A stretch of 64,000 nt of DNA from Gluconobacter albidus (GTDB lineage Bacteria > Pseudomonadota > Alphaproteobacteria > Acetobacterales > Acetobacteraceae): contig NZ_BEWL01000002.1 of NCBI RefSeq assembly GCF_002723915.1, positions 186,001 to 250,000 of the forward strand, in the 5' to 3' direction. The notes beneath the pieces were generated by a model. It was not told where the DNA came from. It did not search any database and was given only the letters and a program-made list of their open reading frames with translations. This document shows positions 15,700 through 25,039 of this stretch, piece after piece. The translations under genes were made by a program, and so were the position numbers. Numbering within the stretch: the stretch's first letter is position 1; each line of letters opens with the position of its first letter.

Positions 15700-18093
15700 T
15701 TAGAAATCGGAGCTTAGGGAGAAGGCAACCGCAAAATCTCCGCCGACATAATAGGTCGGTGTCCCGGCGGCGACGGCTGTTCCGAAAATCCCCTTTGTTG
15801 CGCGGGCGTTCGTGGCGATGCCGTTCACGCCGGACAGATAGTGCTCGTCGCCGATATTCATCAGGTTGAGCTGGATCTGCGGATGCTGGGCCGGGCCGAT
15901 TTTCCTGAAGCGGTAACCGGCGGACAGGTTGGCCGTCTTGAATGCCGGAATGCTCTGGTCATTCATGAAAGTGCTGTATTGTGAATCCACGTAGTTGAAA
16001 GTGAAGTTTCCGAAGAAACGGGTGTCGTCGTAGCTCAGACCGATTGATCCGGTGAATTTGGGAGCGAGAACAGCAGCTTTTCCCTTGGTCGGCAGGTAAT
16101 CGTTTCCGACCTGGATGTTGTTGCCCATTTCGGAATGGAGATACTGGCCCGAAATATAGGGGGAGAAATGATGCCATGCAGGGAGGCTCAGTTCCGCCTG
16201 TACGCCGCGGATCGTCTGACCGCCGCCATTGACCGAGAAGGACTGCGGGCTGTTGTTGACGTAGGTGATGCTGGAAATCTGGCGGTTGGTCAGATTGTAG
16301 TTAAACGCTGCCGCCGAGAAGTTGACTGCGCCGTAATGGCGATAGCCGATTTCTTCGGAGATCGAATATTCCGGCTTGAGGTTGCTCGAATGGCTGCTGG
16401 TCTTTCTTCCCGTTGTGGCGCTGTAGATGTCGACATAGGCGCTCAGAGCGGCCGGTTCCTTGAAGGCCGTCGACGCACTGAAATAGACCTGGTCATGGGG
16501 GGTGATCCGATAGCTGACTGAAAGCTGTGGCAGCGGCTCTGCATCGTTCTTGTTAACGGCATAAGTCGGGCCGGGCATCGCGCTGGTGGCATGGCGGGAG
16601 ACCATGACTTCCTTGAACCCTACATTCAGCACGAGGCGATCGTCGAAAAATTTCATCGTATCGTTGATGAAGAGGGCGTTTGTCTGCTGGATGAGATGAC
16701 CATTATAGGTTCCGATGACCGTTCCCGAAGACGATTTGATCGGATTGCCGCCATACTCGTTCATCACGTTGCCGTTGGGTTCGACTGGTGTGTACGAAGT
16801 GTTTTCGTTGTGGTCGAAGTAATCGTACCAGTAGCCGACCTGAAGGGTATTGAATTTGTGCTTCCATGTCAGGGTTGCGTTCTGGCCACCCGCGGCCTGC
16901 GTATAGGCATCGACGTTTTCCACGGTAGCGACATTGTTGATGCTGTAGGGTAGCTGCACCGTTCCGACCGACTGGTCTCCGACGAACATCGAATTCCCGT
17001 TGACGTTTGCACCACTGTTGATGAAGCCGCGCGTATACATGATGTAAGGCGTGATCTTGAACGTCAGTTCCGGCAGAAGTTCGAACTCCGTCGGCATGGC
17101 GGCGATGACGTTCTGCCGCTGGTTGAAGCGCAGCTTGTAGTAATTGGATGTGCCGTAGGAGTATTTTCCGGCGTAGTTATAGGAAATTCCGTCCTGCTTC
17201 CACTGGCTCAGGATGGGGTTGGTGTAGACGTCCGTGCGCATCCAGTTCCAGGCGAAGAACGGGGCGATGCTGTTATGGCCCCATTCCTTCAGAAAATGGC
17301 TGTCGACATGATAACGCTTCGTGTTGCCCGATCCACGCCAGTTGTTCACTTCCGTGTGGGAAAAGGACGTGTAGTTCCGGATGCCGGTATGGCCGATTTC
17401 GCCGCTATCGAGGCGGATAAACTGTCGGTTGAGGGATTTGTTGCCACCGCTGAGGTCGATGTACCCGCCCGCCTTGTGGGAAGGCTGCCGCGCAGAAGCC
17501 CGGATCTGACCGCCCACCGAGTTGTAGACAGGAGCCTCAATATCAGGCGAACCCTGTGAAACCTCGAGATGGCTGATGTTCTCAGTATCGGACCACTCGG
17601 TTGCGAATGGTGTGTAGTAGAGGCGATCGCCTGCAGGCATGCCTTCATATGTCGTGCCCAGTTCGGTCTGGTTCAGGCCGCGGATGGAGACGTTCATACG
17701 GTCGCTGAGACCCAGGGGATCATTGGCTGCAACAACGACGCCCGGGCTCATTGCAAGAAGGGTCACCGCATTGGCTGTCGGTGACTGTTTGGCAATGTAG
17801 TCCCGGGAGACGCCGCTGACGGATTTTGCTGCGCTCTGCACGGGCATCAGACCTCCGCCCGGCGTCGTGTTCGTAGCGCCGTTGGCATCGACGGCCTGTT
17901 TGCGGACCGAGATATATTCGTCCTTGTGCGCGGGAATGGCTTTGGGAGCGGGGTGGGAAGTTTCCCGGCTGCGAGGAGCATGATGTGTAGGAGCGGGTTT
18001 TCCGGTTTTCACACTGGATGCTGCCAGCGCTGGCTGGAAGTATAGCGCACAGCCCGACAGAAGAAGGATTTTATAACCGTTTTTCGTCAGCAT
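15700..18093 (-). CDS. TonB-dependent outer-membrane receptor
   Basis: A 797-aa protein starting at ATG 18093, which begins a clear signal peptide (LLLSGCALYFQPALA). A candidate TonB box EYISVRK lies after a Pro/Lys/His-rich spacer. The plug domain (SVSGVSRDYIA, MSPGVVV, VSIRGLNQTE, NSVGGQI) is followed by a beta-barrel ending with a terminal aromatic-rich strand, FAVAFSLSSDF. TonB receptors import siderophores but also sugars, peptides and other scarce solutes. No siderophore gene or Fur box is near; the adjacent MFS gene and the island suggest uptake of an organic nitrogen compound, by inference. An ATG 60 bp further upstream has no signal-peptide logic. Confidence 0.88.
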   Translation of the reverse strand: MLTKNGYKILLLSGCALYFQPALAASSVKTGKPAPTHHAPRSRETSHPAPKAIPAHKDEYISVRKQAVDANGATNTTPGGGLMPVQSAAKSVSGVSRDYIAKQSPTANAVTLLAMSPGVVVAANDPLGLSDRMNVSIRGLNQTELGTTYEGMPAGDRLYYTPFATEWSDTENISHLEVSQGSPDIEAPVYNSVGGQIRASARQPSHKAGGYIDLSGGNKSLNRQFIRLDSGEIGHTGIRNYTSFSHTEVNNWRGSGNTKRYHVDSHFLKEWGHNSIAPFFAWNWMRTDVYTNPILSQWKQDGISYNYAGKYSYGTSNYYKLRFNQRQNVIAAMPTEFELLPELTFKITPYIMYTRGFINSGANVNGNSMFVGDQSVGTVQLPYSINNVATVENVDAYTQAAGGQNATLTWKHKFNTLQVGYWYDYFDHNENTSYTPVEPNGNVMNEYGGNPIKSSSGTVIGTYNGHLIQQTNALFINDTMKFFDDRLVLNVGFKEVMVSRHATSAMPGPTYAVNKNDAEPLPQLSVSYRITPHDQVYFSASTAFKEPAALSAYVDIYSATTGRKTSSHSSNLKPEYSISEEIGYRHYGAVNFSAAAFNYNLTNRQISSITYVNNSPQSFSVNGGGQTIRGVQAELSLPAWHHFSPYISGQYLHSEMGNNIQVGNDYLPTKGKAAVLAPKFTGSIGLSYDDTRFFGNFTFNYVDSQYSTFMNDQSIPAFKTANLSAGYRFRKIGPAQHPQIQLNLMNIGDEHYLSGVNGIATNARATKGIFGTAVAAGTPTYYVGGDFAVAFSLSSDF

Positions 18094-18193
18094 ATCGGCA
18101 GTTCCGTTCCAGCCATAAAATTTGGTGTGATACAGAAACGATAAGCGATGCAAACAGCAGAATCTTGCTCTAAATCTATCATGATAATCAGAA

Positions 18194-18222
18194 TTGGACC
18201 GGTTGGTATTTATTTTTATTAT
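18194..18222 (+). promoter_or_regulatory. Weak candidate promoter for the FAD dehydrogenase gene
   Basis: TTGGAC and TATTAT are separated by 17 bp in the AT-rich part of the 346-bp gap between the TonB-receptor start and the FAD gene. The -10 matches 5 of 6 consensus bases, the -35 only 3 of 6. Nothing else stands out in this gap apart from an AT-rich stretch; no ORF in it has a coding look. Confidence 0.25.
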
Positions 18223-18439
18223 ACCCCTTGAGGCTAGGGGAAGGCTGACTATAAGAAAGTTCCCGGTTGTAACGATCCGGGATGATTGCGTTCCAGGAAG
18301 ATGATGCGGACACGGAAGTGACAGCAGTGGGAGGCGGCCGTTTCCGTGCTGTCTTTGATATGTCAGGCCAATATCTGAGGACTCTCCCAGAAACCGGGGA
18401 TCGCATGCGGCTGAATGTCAGGTCAGGACAGGAGTGATG

Positions 18440-19852
18440 ATGGAAATGGATAACCGGATAGAGGCGATCCATGCCGGATTGCAGGCGATTGTCGGGGTGG
18501 ATCAGGTCTTCGCGGGGTCTGCAACGGAGCGCTGGTCACGGGATTGGACAGGCCAGTTCGAGGGACAGCCTCTGGCCGTTGTCCGTCCCGCAAATCGTGA
18601 TGAGGTCGCCGCGATCCTGCGTCTTGCAGGCCAGTATCATGTTCCGGTCGTTCCGATCGCCGGCAATACCGGCCTCAATGGCGGAGCTTATGGACCGGAG
18701 GCCATTCTGGTTTCCATCGAACGGATGAACAGGATCCGCGAGATCAGAAATGATGCCCGTGTGGCCATTGTCGAAGCCGGCGTCATTGTGGCAGCGCTTG
18801 ATTCCGCGGCCGCTCAGCACGGTTTGACGTTTCCGCTTGCGTTTGGAGCGGCGGGTTCTGCGATGATTGGGGGCGTGCTCTCCACCAATGCGGGGGGTGC
18901 GAATGTCCTGCGTTACGGCAACGTGCGCGATCTTTGTCTGGGGCTTGAAGTTGTGCTTCCGGACGGCTCTGTCCTTGATCTGATGACGGCCCTGAAGAAA
19001 GACAATTCCGGTTTCGATCTGCGTGATCTCATCATCGGAGCGGAAGGGCAGCTCGGGATCATTACTGCGGCCATCCTGAAACTGCATCCTCGACCTCTGT
19101 TTCATGCAACGGCGCTGGTCGCGCTTGAAGATCTGAGCGTAGCACCTGCATTGCTGAATGCTTTCCAGGATGCTTCTGGGAATGCCGTGACGGCCTATGA
19201 GTTCATGTCCCGCAGTTACGTTGCCGGATATGAGGCCCTCGTGCCGGCGGGCCGCCGGTTTTTCGATGTCTCCTATCCTGCGGTTCTTCTTGTGGAACTG
19301 GCGACTGTGCGGAACGAGGAGCTAGGGGAGATTCTGGAGACAGTTCTGGCTGATGCTCTGGAGAGGGGGATACTGGTGGATGCCGTTGTCGCCCAGAGTG
19401 ACACACAGCGTCAGGAAATGTGGGCGCTCCGGGAGGCCGCCGCAGAACTCGCCTTTCAACGCCATCCCGTCATTGATACTGATGTTGCCGTTCCGCTGGA
19501 TCGGATTCCAGACTACCTCGACCGTATTCCGGAAATCATGGCTGCAATAGATCCCGGATTTACGGACATTGCCGTCGCGCATTTTGGTGACGGAAACATC
19601 CATTATACGGTGTGGCCCTCAGGAAGTGACCCCGCAGTCGAAGCGGCCCTGCGTGCAGCCATTGATGCTCTCGCAGTGGAAATGGACGGGACATTCTCGG
19701 CAGAACATGGGATCGGTCTTTGCAAGCTGCCATCCATGGCGCGGCACAAAAACACTGTGGCTCTTGATATGATGCGGGCGATCAAGGCGGCTTTTGATCC
19801 TGGAAATATCCTGAATCCCGGCAAGACCCTGCCGGGTGTGAACGTGGGATAG
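18440..19852 (+). CDS. FAD-linked D-2-hydroxyacid dehydrogenase (GlcD/D-2-hydroxyglutarate dehydrogenase type)
   Basis: A 470-aa protein of the vanillyl-alcohol-oxidase-fold family. The PCMH FAD-binding domain is in the first half (VVPIAGNTGLNGGAYG and GGVLSTNAGGANVLRYGNVRD), and the C-terminal cap holds the metal-binding histidines in VAHFGDGNIHYTV and the SAEHGIG motif. Relatives oxidise D-lactate, glycolate or D-2-hydroxyglutarate to 2-oxo acids. Three in-frame starts lie close together after GGAG; ATG 18440 gives the best spacing. In this island it may oxidise 2-hydroxy acids that come from D-amino or nitrile substrates, which is inference. Confidence 0.88.
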   Translation: MEMDNRIEAIHAGLQAIVGVDQVFAGSATERWSRDWTGQFEGQPLAVVRPANRDEVAAILRLAGQYHVPVVPIAGNTGLNGGAYGPEAILVSIERMNRIREIRNDARVAIVEAGVIVAALDSAAAQHGLTFPLAFGAAGSAMIGGVLSTNAGGANVLRYGNVRDLCLGLEVVLPDGSVLDLMTALKKDNSGFDLRDLIIGAEGQLGIITAAILKLHPRPLFHATALVALEDLSVAPALLNAFQDASGNAVTAYEFMSRSYVAGYEALVPAGRRFFDVSYPAVLLVELATVRNEELGEILETVLADALERGILVDAVVAQSDTQRQEMWALREAAAELAFQRHPVIDTDVAVPLDRIPDYLDRIPEIMAAIDPGFTDIAVAHFGDGNIHYTVWPSGSDPAVEAALRAAIDALAVEMDGTFSAEHGIGLCKLPSMARHKNTVALDMMRAIKAAFDPGNILNPGKTLPGVNVG

Positions 19853-19869
19853 TCCGCTCTCCGGACGGG

Positions 19870-20778
19870 TTAATTTTCTGTTTTCCGAAACTGTGCGAAA
19901 GCGTCGCGGATGATCTGACGTATCCAGGGATTATCTGCCGTACGCTGCCAGAGTAACGACACAGAATATTCGCCCAGATCAATGGGCGCCGCGCAGACCG
20001 TAAGGCCCGAAACTGCAGCAATACTTCGAGCGGCGTGCACTGGTAGTGTGGCAACAGCCCGCGTCCCGGTCAGGAATGGTGGTAGTGCAGAGAAATGCGT
20101 TAAAGCCGTTTGTACCCGTCGCGACAGGCCAAGATTCTTCAGGACATGATCTACAATGCCCTCGCGGCCTGAAAACGACACCAGAAGATGTGGCAGAGCC
20201 AGATAGTCTTCGAGACGCAGTGGAAGTGTAAGGCCACAGGCGATCGGATCAAGCAGACAGGCATAACCGGACTGTCCAATCTCCTGCTGCTGTAATCCGG
20301 AACGCACGTTTGGCTGTGCAACCAGGGCAAAGTCGATTTCGCCCGCTGCGAAAAGCGCCTCGACCCGGTGCCTGTTGGCCTGCCTGAACGTTACTGAAAT
20401 ACGGGGCGCTTCCGCTGCCAGCCGCCTTGCGATCAGTGGGCCGATTGCGATCTGGAAATCGTCTGACATTCCCAAGGAAAAGTGCTGCCGGCTGGTTGCC
20501 GGATCAAATGCCGTGACGGTCGAGAACGCTGTATGGATCCGGGCCACTCCGTCCTGAAGTGGCTCTGCCATGGCAATCGCCCGAAGGGTGGGTTGCATGC
20601 CCTCACGCGTACGGACGAACAATGGATCATCTGCCGCTTCCCGCAGGCGCGCCAGAGAAGCACTGACAGCCGACTGGCTCAGGGACAATCGGTGTGCCGC
20701 TCTGGAGACGCTGCGTTCTTCCCAGAGTGCGAGAAAGGTGGTGGCCAGATTGAAATCAAGGCGTGAAATATCGACCAT
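19870..20778 (-). CDS. LysR-family transcriptional regulator
   Basis: A 302-aa regulator (start ATG 20778). The winged-HTH is near residues 7-65, with RAAHRLSLSQSAVSASLARL as the recognition region. DDPLFVRTREGM follows, which is typical of the NodD/NahR-like branch, then the effector domain. It is divergent from the nitrilase gene and convergent with the FAD dehydrogenase gene (17-bp gap). A 15-bp dyad (TTTTGA-CTA-TCAAAA) lies 5 bp upstream of its start in the shared promoter region and is the obvious operator candidate. A start 66 bp further upstream is possible but would run through that dyad. Confidence 0.9.
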   Translation of the reverse strand: MVDISRLDFNLATTFLALWEERSVSRAAHRLSLSQSAVSASLARLREAADDPLFVRTREGMQPTLRAIAMAEPLQDGVARIHTAFSTVTAFDPATSRQHFSLGMSDDFQIAIGPLIARRLAAEAPRISVTFRQANRHRVEALFAAGEIDFALVAQPNVRSGLQQQEIGQSGYACLLDPIACGLTLPLRLEDYLALPHLLVSFSGREGIVDHVLKNLGLSRRVQTALTHFSALPPFLTGTRAVATLPVHAARSIAAVSGLTVCAAPIDLGEYSVSLLWQRTADNPWIRQIIRDAFAQFRKTEN

Positions 20779-20783
20779 GGTGA

Positions 20784-20798
20784 TTTTGACTATCAAAA
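20784..20798. promoter_or_regulatory. Candidate LysR operator: 15-bp dyad
   Basis: TTTTGA and TCAAAA form perfect arms around CTA, located between the divergent LysR and nitrilase starts. The position suits autorepression of the regulator and activation of nitrilase. Confidence 0.5.
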
Positions 20799-20876
20799 CA
20801 ATCAATTTGCCCGATAATGCAGGGAAGTCCACTCTCTCCGCCATTGCAATCCACCACCTCCATAAGAGATCCGGAC

Positions 20877-21845
20877 ATGAGCCAGCGTCGCGTCGCCGTC
20901 ATTCAGGCAGGAACCAGTCTCTTCGACACCCCCCGCACACTGGATCGGATGGAAGCCCATTGCGAAGCTGCTGCGGCACAGGGCGTTGAGCTTGCAGTCT
21001 TTCCGGAGGCGTATGTCGGCGGCTATCCAAAGGGGCTAAATTTCGGCGCTGTTCTGGGCAGTCGTTTCCCGGGAGGGCGTGAGGACTATCTGCGCTACTG
21101 GAAAGCGGCAATTGATGTGCCAGGGGTAGAAACAGCGCGGATCGGCTCTTTCGCAGCGAAAATGAAGGCACATCTTGTCGTTGGTGTCATCGAGCGTGAC
21201 GGCGCCACGCTTTACTGTACGGCGCTTTTTTTCGGGCCTGACGGAAATCTTCTGGGCAAACATCGCAAGCTGATGCCGACCGGAACCGAAAGGCTGGTCT
21301 GGGGGCAGGGGGACGGTTCGACCATTCCAGTCTTCGATACGGATATCGGGCGGATCGGAGCTGCAATCTGCTGGGAAAATTATATGCCAGACCTGCGTCA
21401 GAGCATGTATGCACGGGGCATCAATCTCTGGTGCGCGCCCACGGTGGACGAGCGCGACATCTGGCAGGCTTCAATGCGGCATATTGCCTATGAAGGGCGG
21501 ACGTTTGTTCTCAGCGCCTGTCAGTACATGACGCGCGCCGACGCGCCAGAAAATTATACCTGCCATCAGGGCAATGACCCGGAGACCGTGCTCATTCGTG
21601 GCGGCAGCGTGATCGTCAGTCCGCTCGGGGAAATCATTGCCGGACCAATCTATGATCGTGAAGCCGTCCTTACGGCCGATATTGATCTGGACGACGTGAT
21701 CCGCGGCAAATACGATCTCGACGTTGCCGGCCATTATGCACGCCCTGACGTCTTCAGCCTGCGGGTTAACGATAGCCCGCAGCGTCCTGTAGTATTCTCT
21801 GAGGCAGTAAATACTTCGTCCGTTTTCAAAGAAACTTCCGAATAA
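20877..21845 (+). CDS. Nitrilase (aliphatic/arylaliphatic type)
   Basis: A 322-aa carbon-nitrogen hydrolase with catalytic E44 (VFPEAYVGGYPKG), K131 (KHRKLMPTGTERLVWG) and C165 (AAICWENYMP). The CWEN motif separates true nitrilases from the carbamoylase at 7202, which has CNDR. Nitrilases convert R-CN to the carboxylic acid and ammonia. ATG 20877 follows AAGAGAT; an ATG 60 bp upstream is less likely because it sits in the promoter region. The gene is monocistronic and divergent from its LysR regulator. With the adjacent D-2-hydroxyacid dehydrogenase it could handle 2-hydroxynitriles, which is inference. Confidence 0.9.
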   Translation: MSQRRVAVIQAGTSLFDTPRTLDRMEAHCEAAAAQGVELAVFPEAYVGGYPKGLNFGAVLGSRFPGGREDYLRYWKAAIDVPGVETARIGSFAAKMKAHLVVGVIERDGATLYCTALFFGPDGNLLGKHRKLMPTGTERLVWGQGDGSTIPVFDTDIGRIGAAICWENYMPDLRQSMYARGINLWCAPTVDERDIWQASMRHIAYEGRTFVLSACQYMTRADAPENYTCHQGNDPETVLIRGGSVIVSPLGEIIAGPIYDREAVLTADIDLDDVIRGKYDLDVAGHYARPDVFSLRVNDSPQRPVVFSEAVNTSSVFKETSE

Positions 21846-22012
21846 ATTCACCTGCCGTGCGTGATGCCGACGTAATTCAGCGGGTTACATGTCGTAAAGG
21901 CCTGAATCAGAGCCCGTATTTTCCCGATTATTTCAGGAATAACCCAACATTTTAAAAGTTGACCTGCCGCTTAATCATCTGTGAAATTTGCACAAGACTG
22001 CAATAAATCAGA

Positions 22013-22088
22013 TGGTGTCCCATAGGGGATTCGAACCCCTGTTGCCGCCGTGAGAGGGCAGTGTCCTAGGCCTCTAGACGAATGGGAC
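22013..22088 (-). tRNA. tRNA-Glu (anticodon CTC)
   Basis: The minus strand folds as a complete 76-nt cloverleaf with encoded CCA. The acceptor pairs GTCCCAT with ATGGGAC, the anticodon stem CTGCC/GGCGG holds loop CTCTCAC (anticodon CTC), and the T-arm is AGGGGTTCGAATCCCCT. It reads GAG codons. The 167 bp between the nitrilase stop and this tRNA contain nothing I recognise. Confidence 0.95.
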
Positions 22089-22092
22089 GAGG

Positions 22093-22118
22093 CGAAGGGC
22101 TTAATAGGAGGCCCTTCG
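22093..22118. repeat. 8-bp perfect inverted repeat between hinT and tRNA-Glu
   Basis: CGAAGGGC and GCCCTTCG flank a 10-nt loop. It sits downstream of hinT and just 5' of tRNA-Glu on the minus strand. It has no U-run, so it could be a weak terminator for hinT or a processing structure ahead of the tRNA. Confidence 0.4.
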
Positions 22119-22136
22119 GATCTTGGCAAGCATTAT

Positions 22137-22505
22137 TTAGGAAGTTTTTTGTGTCAGGAGGGGACCCAGGCTTTTTCCGCCGAAGAGATGAACATGGAAA
22201 TGGGGAACTTCCTGTCCGGAATTGGGGCCGGAATTGCTGATGAGTCGAAAACCTTCGTGGGTCAGGCCCTGTTCTTCAGCGATTTTTGAGACCGCGCGCC
22301 AGAAGCCCGTGATTTCTTCCGCAGAGGCTGTCGCACCGAAATCGGCAATGGAAACGTAAGGGCCCTTGGGGATGACCAGAACGTGGATCGGAGCCTGCGG
22401 GGCGATGTCGTGGAAGGCAAGGGCGAAGTCGTCTTCATAAACGGTATGCGCAGGAATTTCTCTGCGCAGGATGCGGGCGAAGATATTGCCGGGATCGTAT
22501 GTCAT
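22137..22505 (-). CDS. hinT: HIT-family protein (HinT-like purine nucleoside phosphoramidase)
   Basis: A 122-aa histidine-triad protein with the active-site motif HFHVHLFGG near the C-terminus and an N-terminal NIFARILRREIPAHTVYED typical of HinT. HinT hydrolyses AMP-lysine and related phosphoramidates. It is the last gene of the histidine operon, just after hisE, as in many alphaproteobacteria. The ATG at 22505 was chosen because the family start (MTYDPGNIF) begins there; longer readings extend into hisE. Confidence 0.92.
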   Translation of the reverse strand: MTYDPGNIFARILRREIPAHTVYEDDFALAFHDIAPQAPIHVLVIPKGPYVSIADFGATASAEEITGFWRAVSKIAEEQGLTHEGFRLISNSGPNSGQEVPHFHVHLFGGKSLGPLLTQKTS

Positions 22506-22519
22506 GGTCGGGCTCCTGC

Positions 22520-22921
22520 TCAGCCGAGCTTTTCCTTGGGGCGGGCAGCTTTTTCGGCGATGCCGCTCGTGCCTTCGCGGCGCTTGAGCTCTGTCCAGAC
22601 GTCTTCGGGTGAGACGCCTGCGTCCACCCACATGACGATCAGGTGGTACAGCACGTCCGCGCTTTCCCCGATCAGTTCCTTGCGGTTGCCGTTGACGGCT
22701 TCGATCAGGCATTCCACGGCTTCTTCGCCGAATTTCTGGGCGATCTTGTTGCGGCCGCGGGACATCAGGCGCGCGGAATGGCTAAGCGACGGATCAGTGC
22801 CACGACGGGACTGAACCGTGTCATAGAGGCGCTGGAGGACCTGTTCCTGCAGGGCATCAGACTTTTTATCGTCCTGCTGCTTCGAAGGCTTTGGAGCCGG
22901 TTTGGTGGCGGGTTTACCCAT
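22520..22921 (-). CDS. hisE: Phosphoribosyl-ATP pyrophosphatase
   Basis: A 133-aa MazG-fold protein. The [10 protein letters not shown] helix and the [13 protein letters not shown] helix carry the Mg2+-binding Glu and Asp residues of HisE. It hydrolyses phosphoribosyl-ATP to phosphoribosyl-AMP in histidine synthesis. A Lys/Pro-rich N-terminal extension of about 25 residues precedes the domain. ATG 22921 follows GGAG at good distance, and its first codons overlap the end of hisF; an ATG 15 bp upstream is an alternative. Confidence 0.93.
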   Translation of the reverse strand: MGKPATKPAPKPSKQQDDKKSDALQEQVLQRLYDTVQSRRGTDPSLSHSARLMSRGRNKIAQKFGEEAVECLIEAVNGNRKELIGESADVLYHLIVMWVDAGVSPEDVWTELKRREGTSGIAEKAARPKEKLG

Positions 22922-22925
22922 GATC

Positions 22926-23680
<755 letters not shown>

Positions 23681-23687
<7 letters not shown>

Positions 23688-25039
23688 GATCCGAGGACGT
23701 CCAGAGCGTCTTTGAGCGCGATGCGACCATCATAGAGGGCGCGACCGACAATGGCACCGGAAATGCCTGGAACGTCCCGTGCGATGTCGCGCAGGGCCTT
23801 GAGATGCTCCAGATTGCCGACCCCGCCGCTGGCGATGACGGGAATGGACAGGCGGCGGGCCATATCGGCGGTCTGTTCCAGATCCAGCCCGGCCAGCATG
23901 CCGTCGCGGGTGATCTCGGTGAAGATCACAGCGGCGACACCGGCATCTTCCATGCGCAAAGCAAGGTCGTTGGCTTCGAGTTCGGAGACTTCTGCCCAGC
24001 CTTCGGTGGCGACGCGGCCCTGTCGGGCGTCGATGCCAGCGACGATGCGCCCCGGGAAAGCACGAGCGGCCTGCCGAACCAGTTCGGGGTCCTTGACGGC
24101 CACGGAGCCGAGAATGACGCGGGAGACGCCCGCTTCGAGCCAGCGTTCAATCGCAGCCATATCCCGGATGCCACCGCCGAGCTGTACGGGAAGGCTTGTA
24201 GCCTTCACGATGGATTCAATGGCCGGAATATTGGTGGAGCGGCCAGCAAAGGCACCGTTCAGATCCACGACATGGATGTGACGGCACCCGGCCTCGGCGA
24301 ACAGACGGGCCTGTGCCCCGGGATCGTCGGAATAATGGGTGGCATCTTCCATTTCCCCGCGGCGCAGGCGGACGCAGGCGCCGTCCTTGAGGTCGATGGC
24401 AGGATAGAGCGTCAGGCCGTGTGCCGGAGCGTGCGCTTCCGGTTCGGCGAGCGCATCGGGTGCGGAACCACTGGCGTCAGGCATCGCGATGCTGGACTGC
24501 CAGCGGGCGGCCTCGTTCTCGTTTGCCAGAAGTTTTGAGAGAAAAAGTCCGCGCACCGTCTGCCCTCCGATCCGTGCATAATAAGGATGCGTGCCCCAGT
24601 GTTCGAATTCGAATGACCGGAACAGCCCGATAGCGGCGACATGCGTTTCGCGGATGTCGCAGTTTACAACCTTGCAGCCAATGGCCTTTGCGCCCTTGAG
24701 CATGGCTTCCAGAAGCGCGCGTCCCAGACCGCGGCCTCGGGCATAGGGCGCCACGAAAAAGCCGGTCAGGTTGGCGGTTGCCGCATGGGCTTCATAACTT
24801 GCAGGGGGACGCACAAGCTGCCCCGCGCCGCAGATCACACCATTTTCGCGTACGACGTAGAAGCTGCGCTCAGGGACGAGCAGCAGCCCTTCGAAATAGC
24901 GAGCGAGAGCCTGCGGGCCAGGAGGCTGGAGCCAGCCGAAGCCGCCGCCGTCCAGAATGCCGGCCGATGTCGCTTCGATCAGGGCATCCAGATCTTCGGG
25001 TGATAGCGACGAGACGACCCGTTCGCAGGTGATCGTCAT
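23681..25039 (-). CDS. hisA: GNAT acetyltransferase-HisA fusion protein
   Basis: One uninterrupted 452-aa frame. Residues 1-173 form a GNAT N-acetyltransferase domain, with acetyl-CoA loop [13 protein letters not shown] near 100-112. Residues 174-208 are an Ala/Pro/Glu-rich linker. Residues 209-452 are a complete ProFAR isomerase: YPAIDLKDG with the first catalytic Asp near 216, VAGIDARQG, and phosphate loops LGGGIRD and IASGGVG. HisA isomerises ProFAR to PRFAR in histidine synthesis. No internal Shine-Dalgarno precedes the linker Met, so a separate HisA product is not indicated. ATG 25039 overlaps the hisH stop (ATGA); a GTG 9 bp upstream is possible. The acetyl acceptor is unknown. Confidence 0.93.

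Noticed and set aside
22013-22088. tRNA-Glu as an integration site for the catabolic island
   Set aside because: No integrase gene and no second copy of the tRNA 3' end were seen on the island side.
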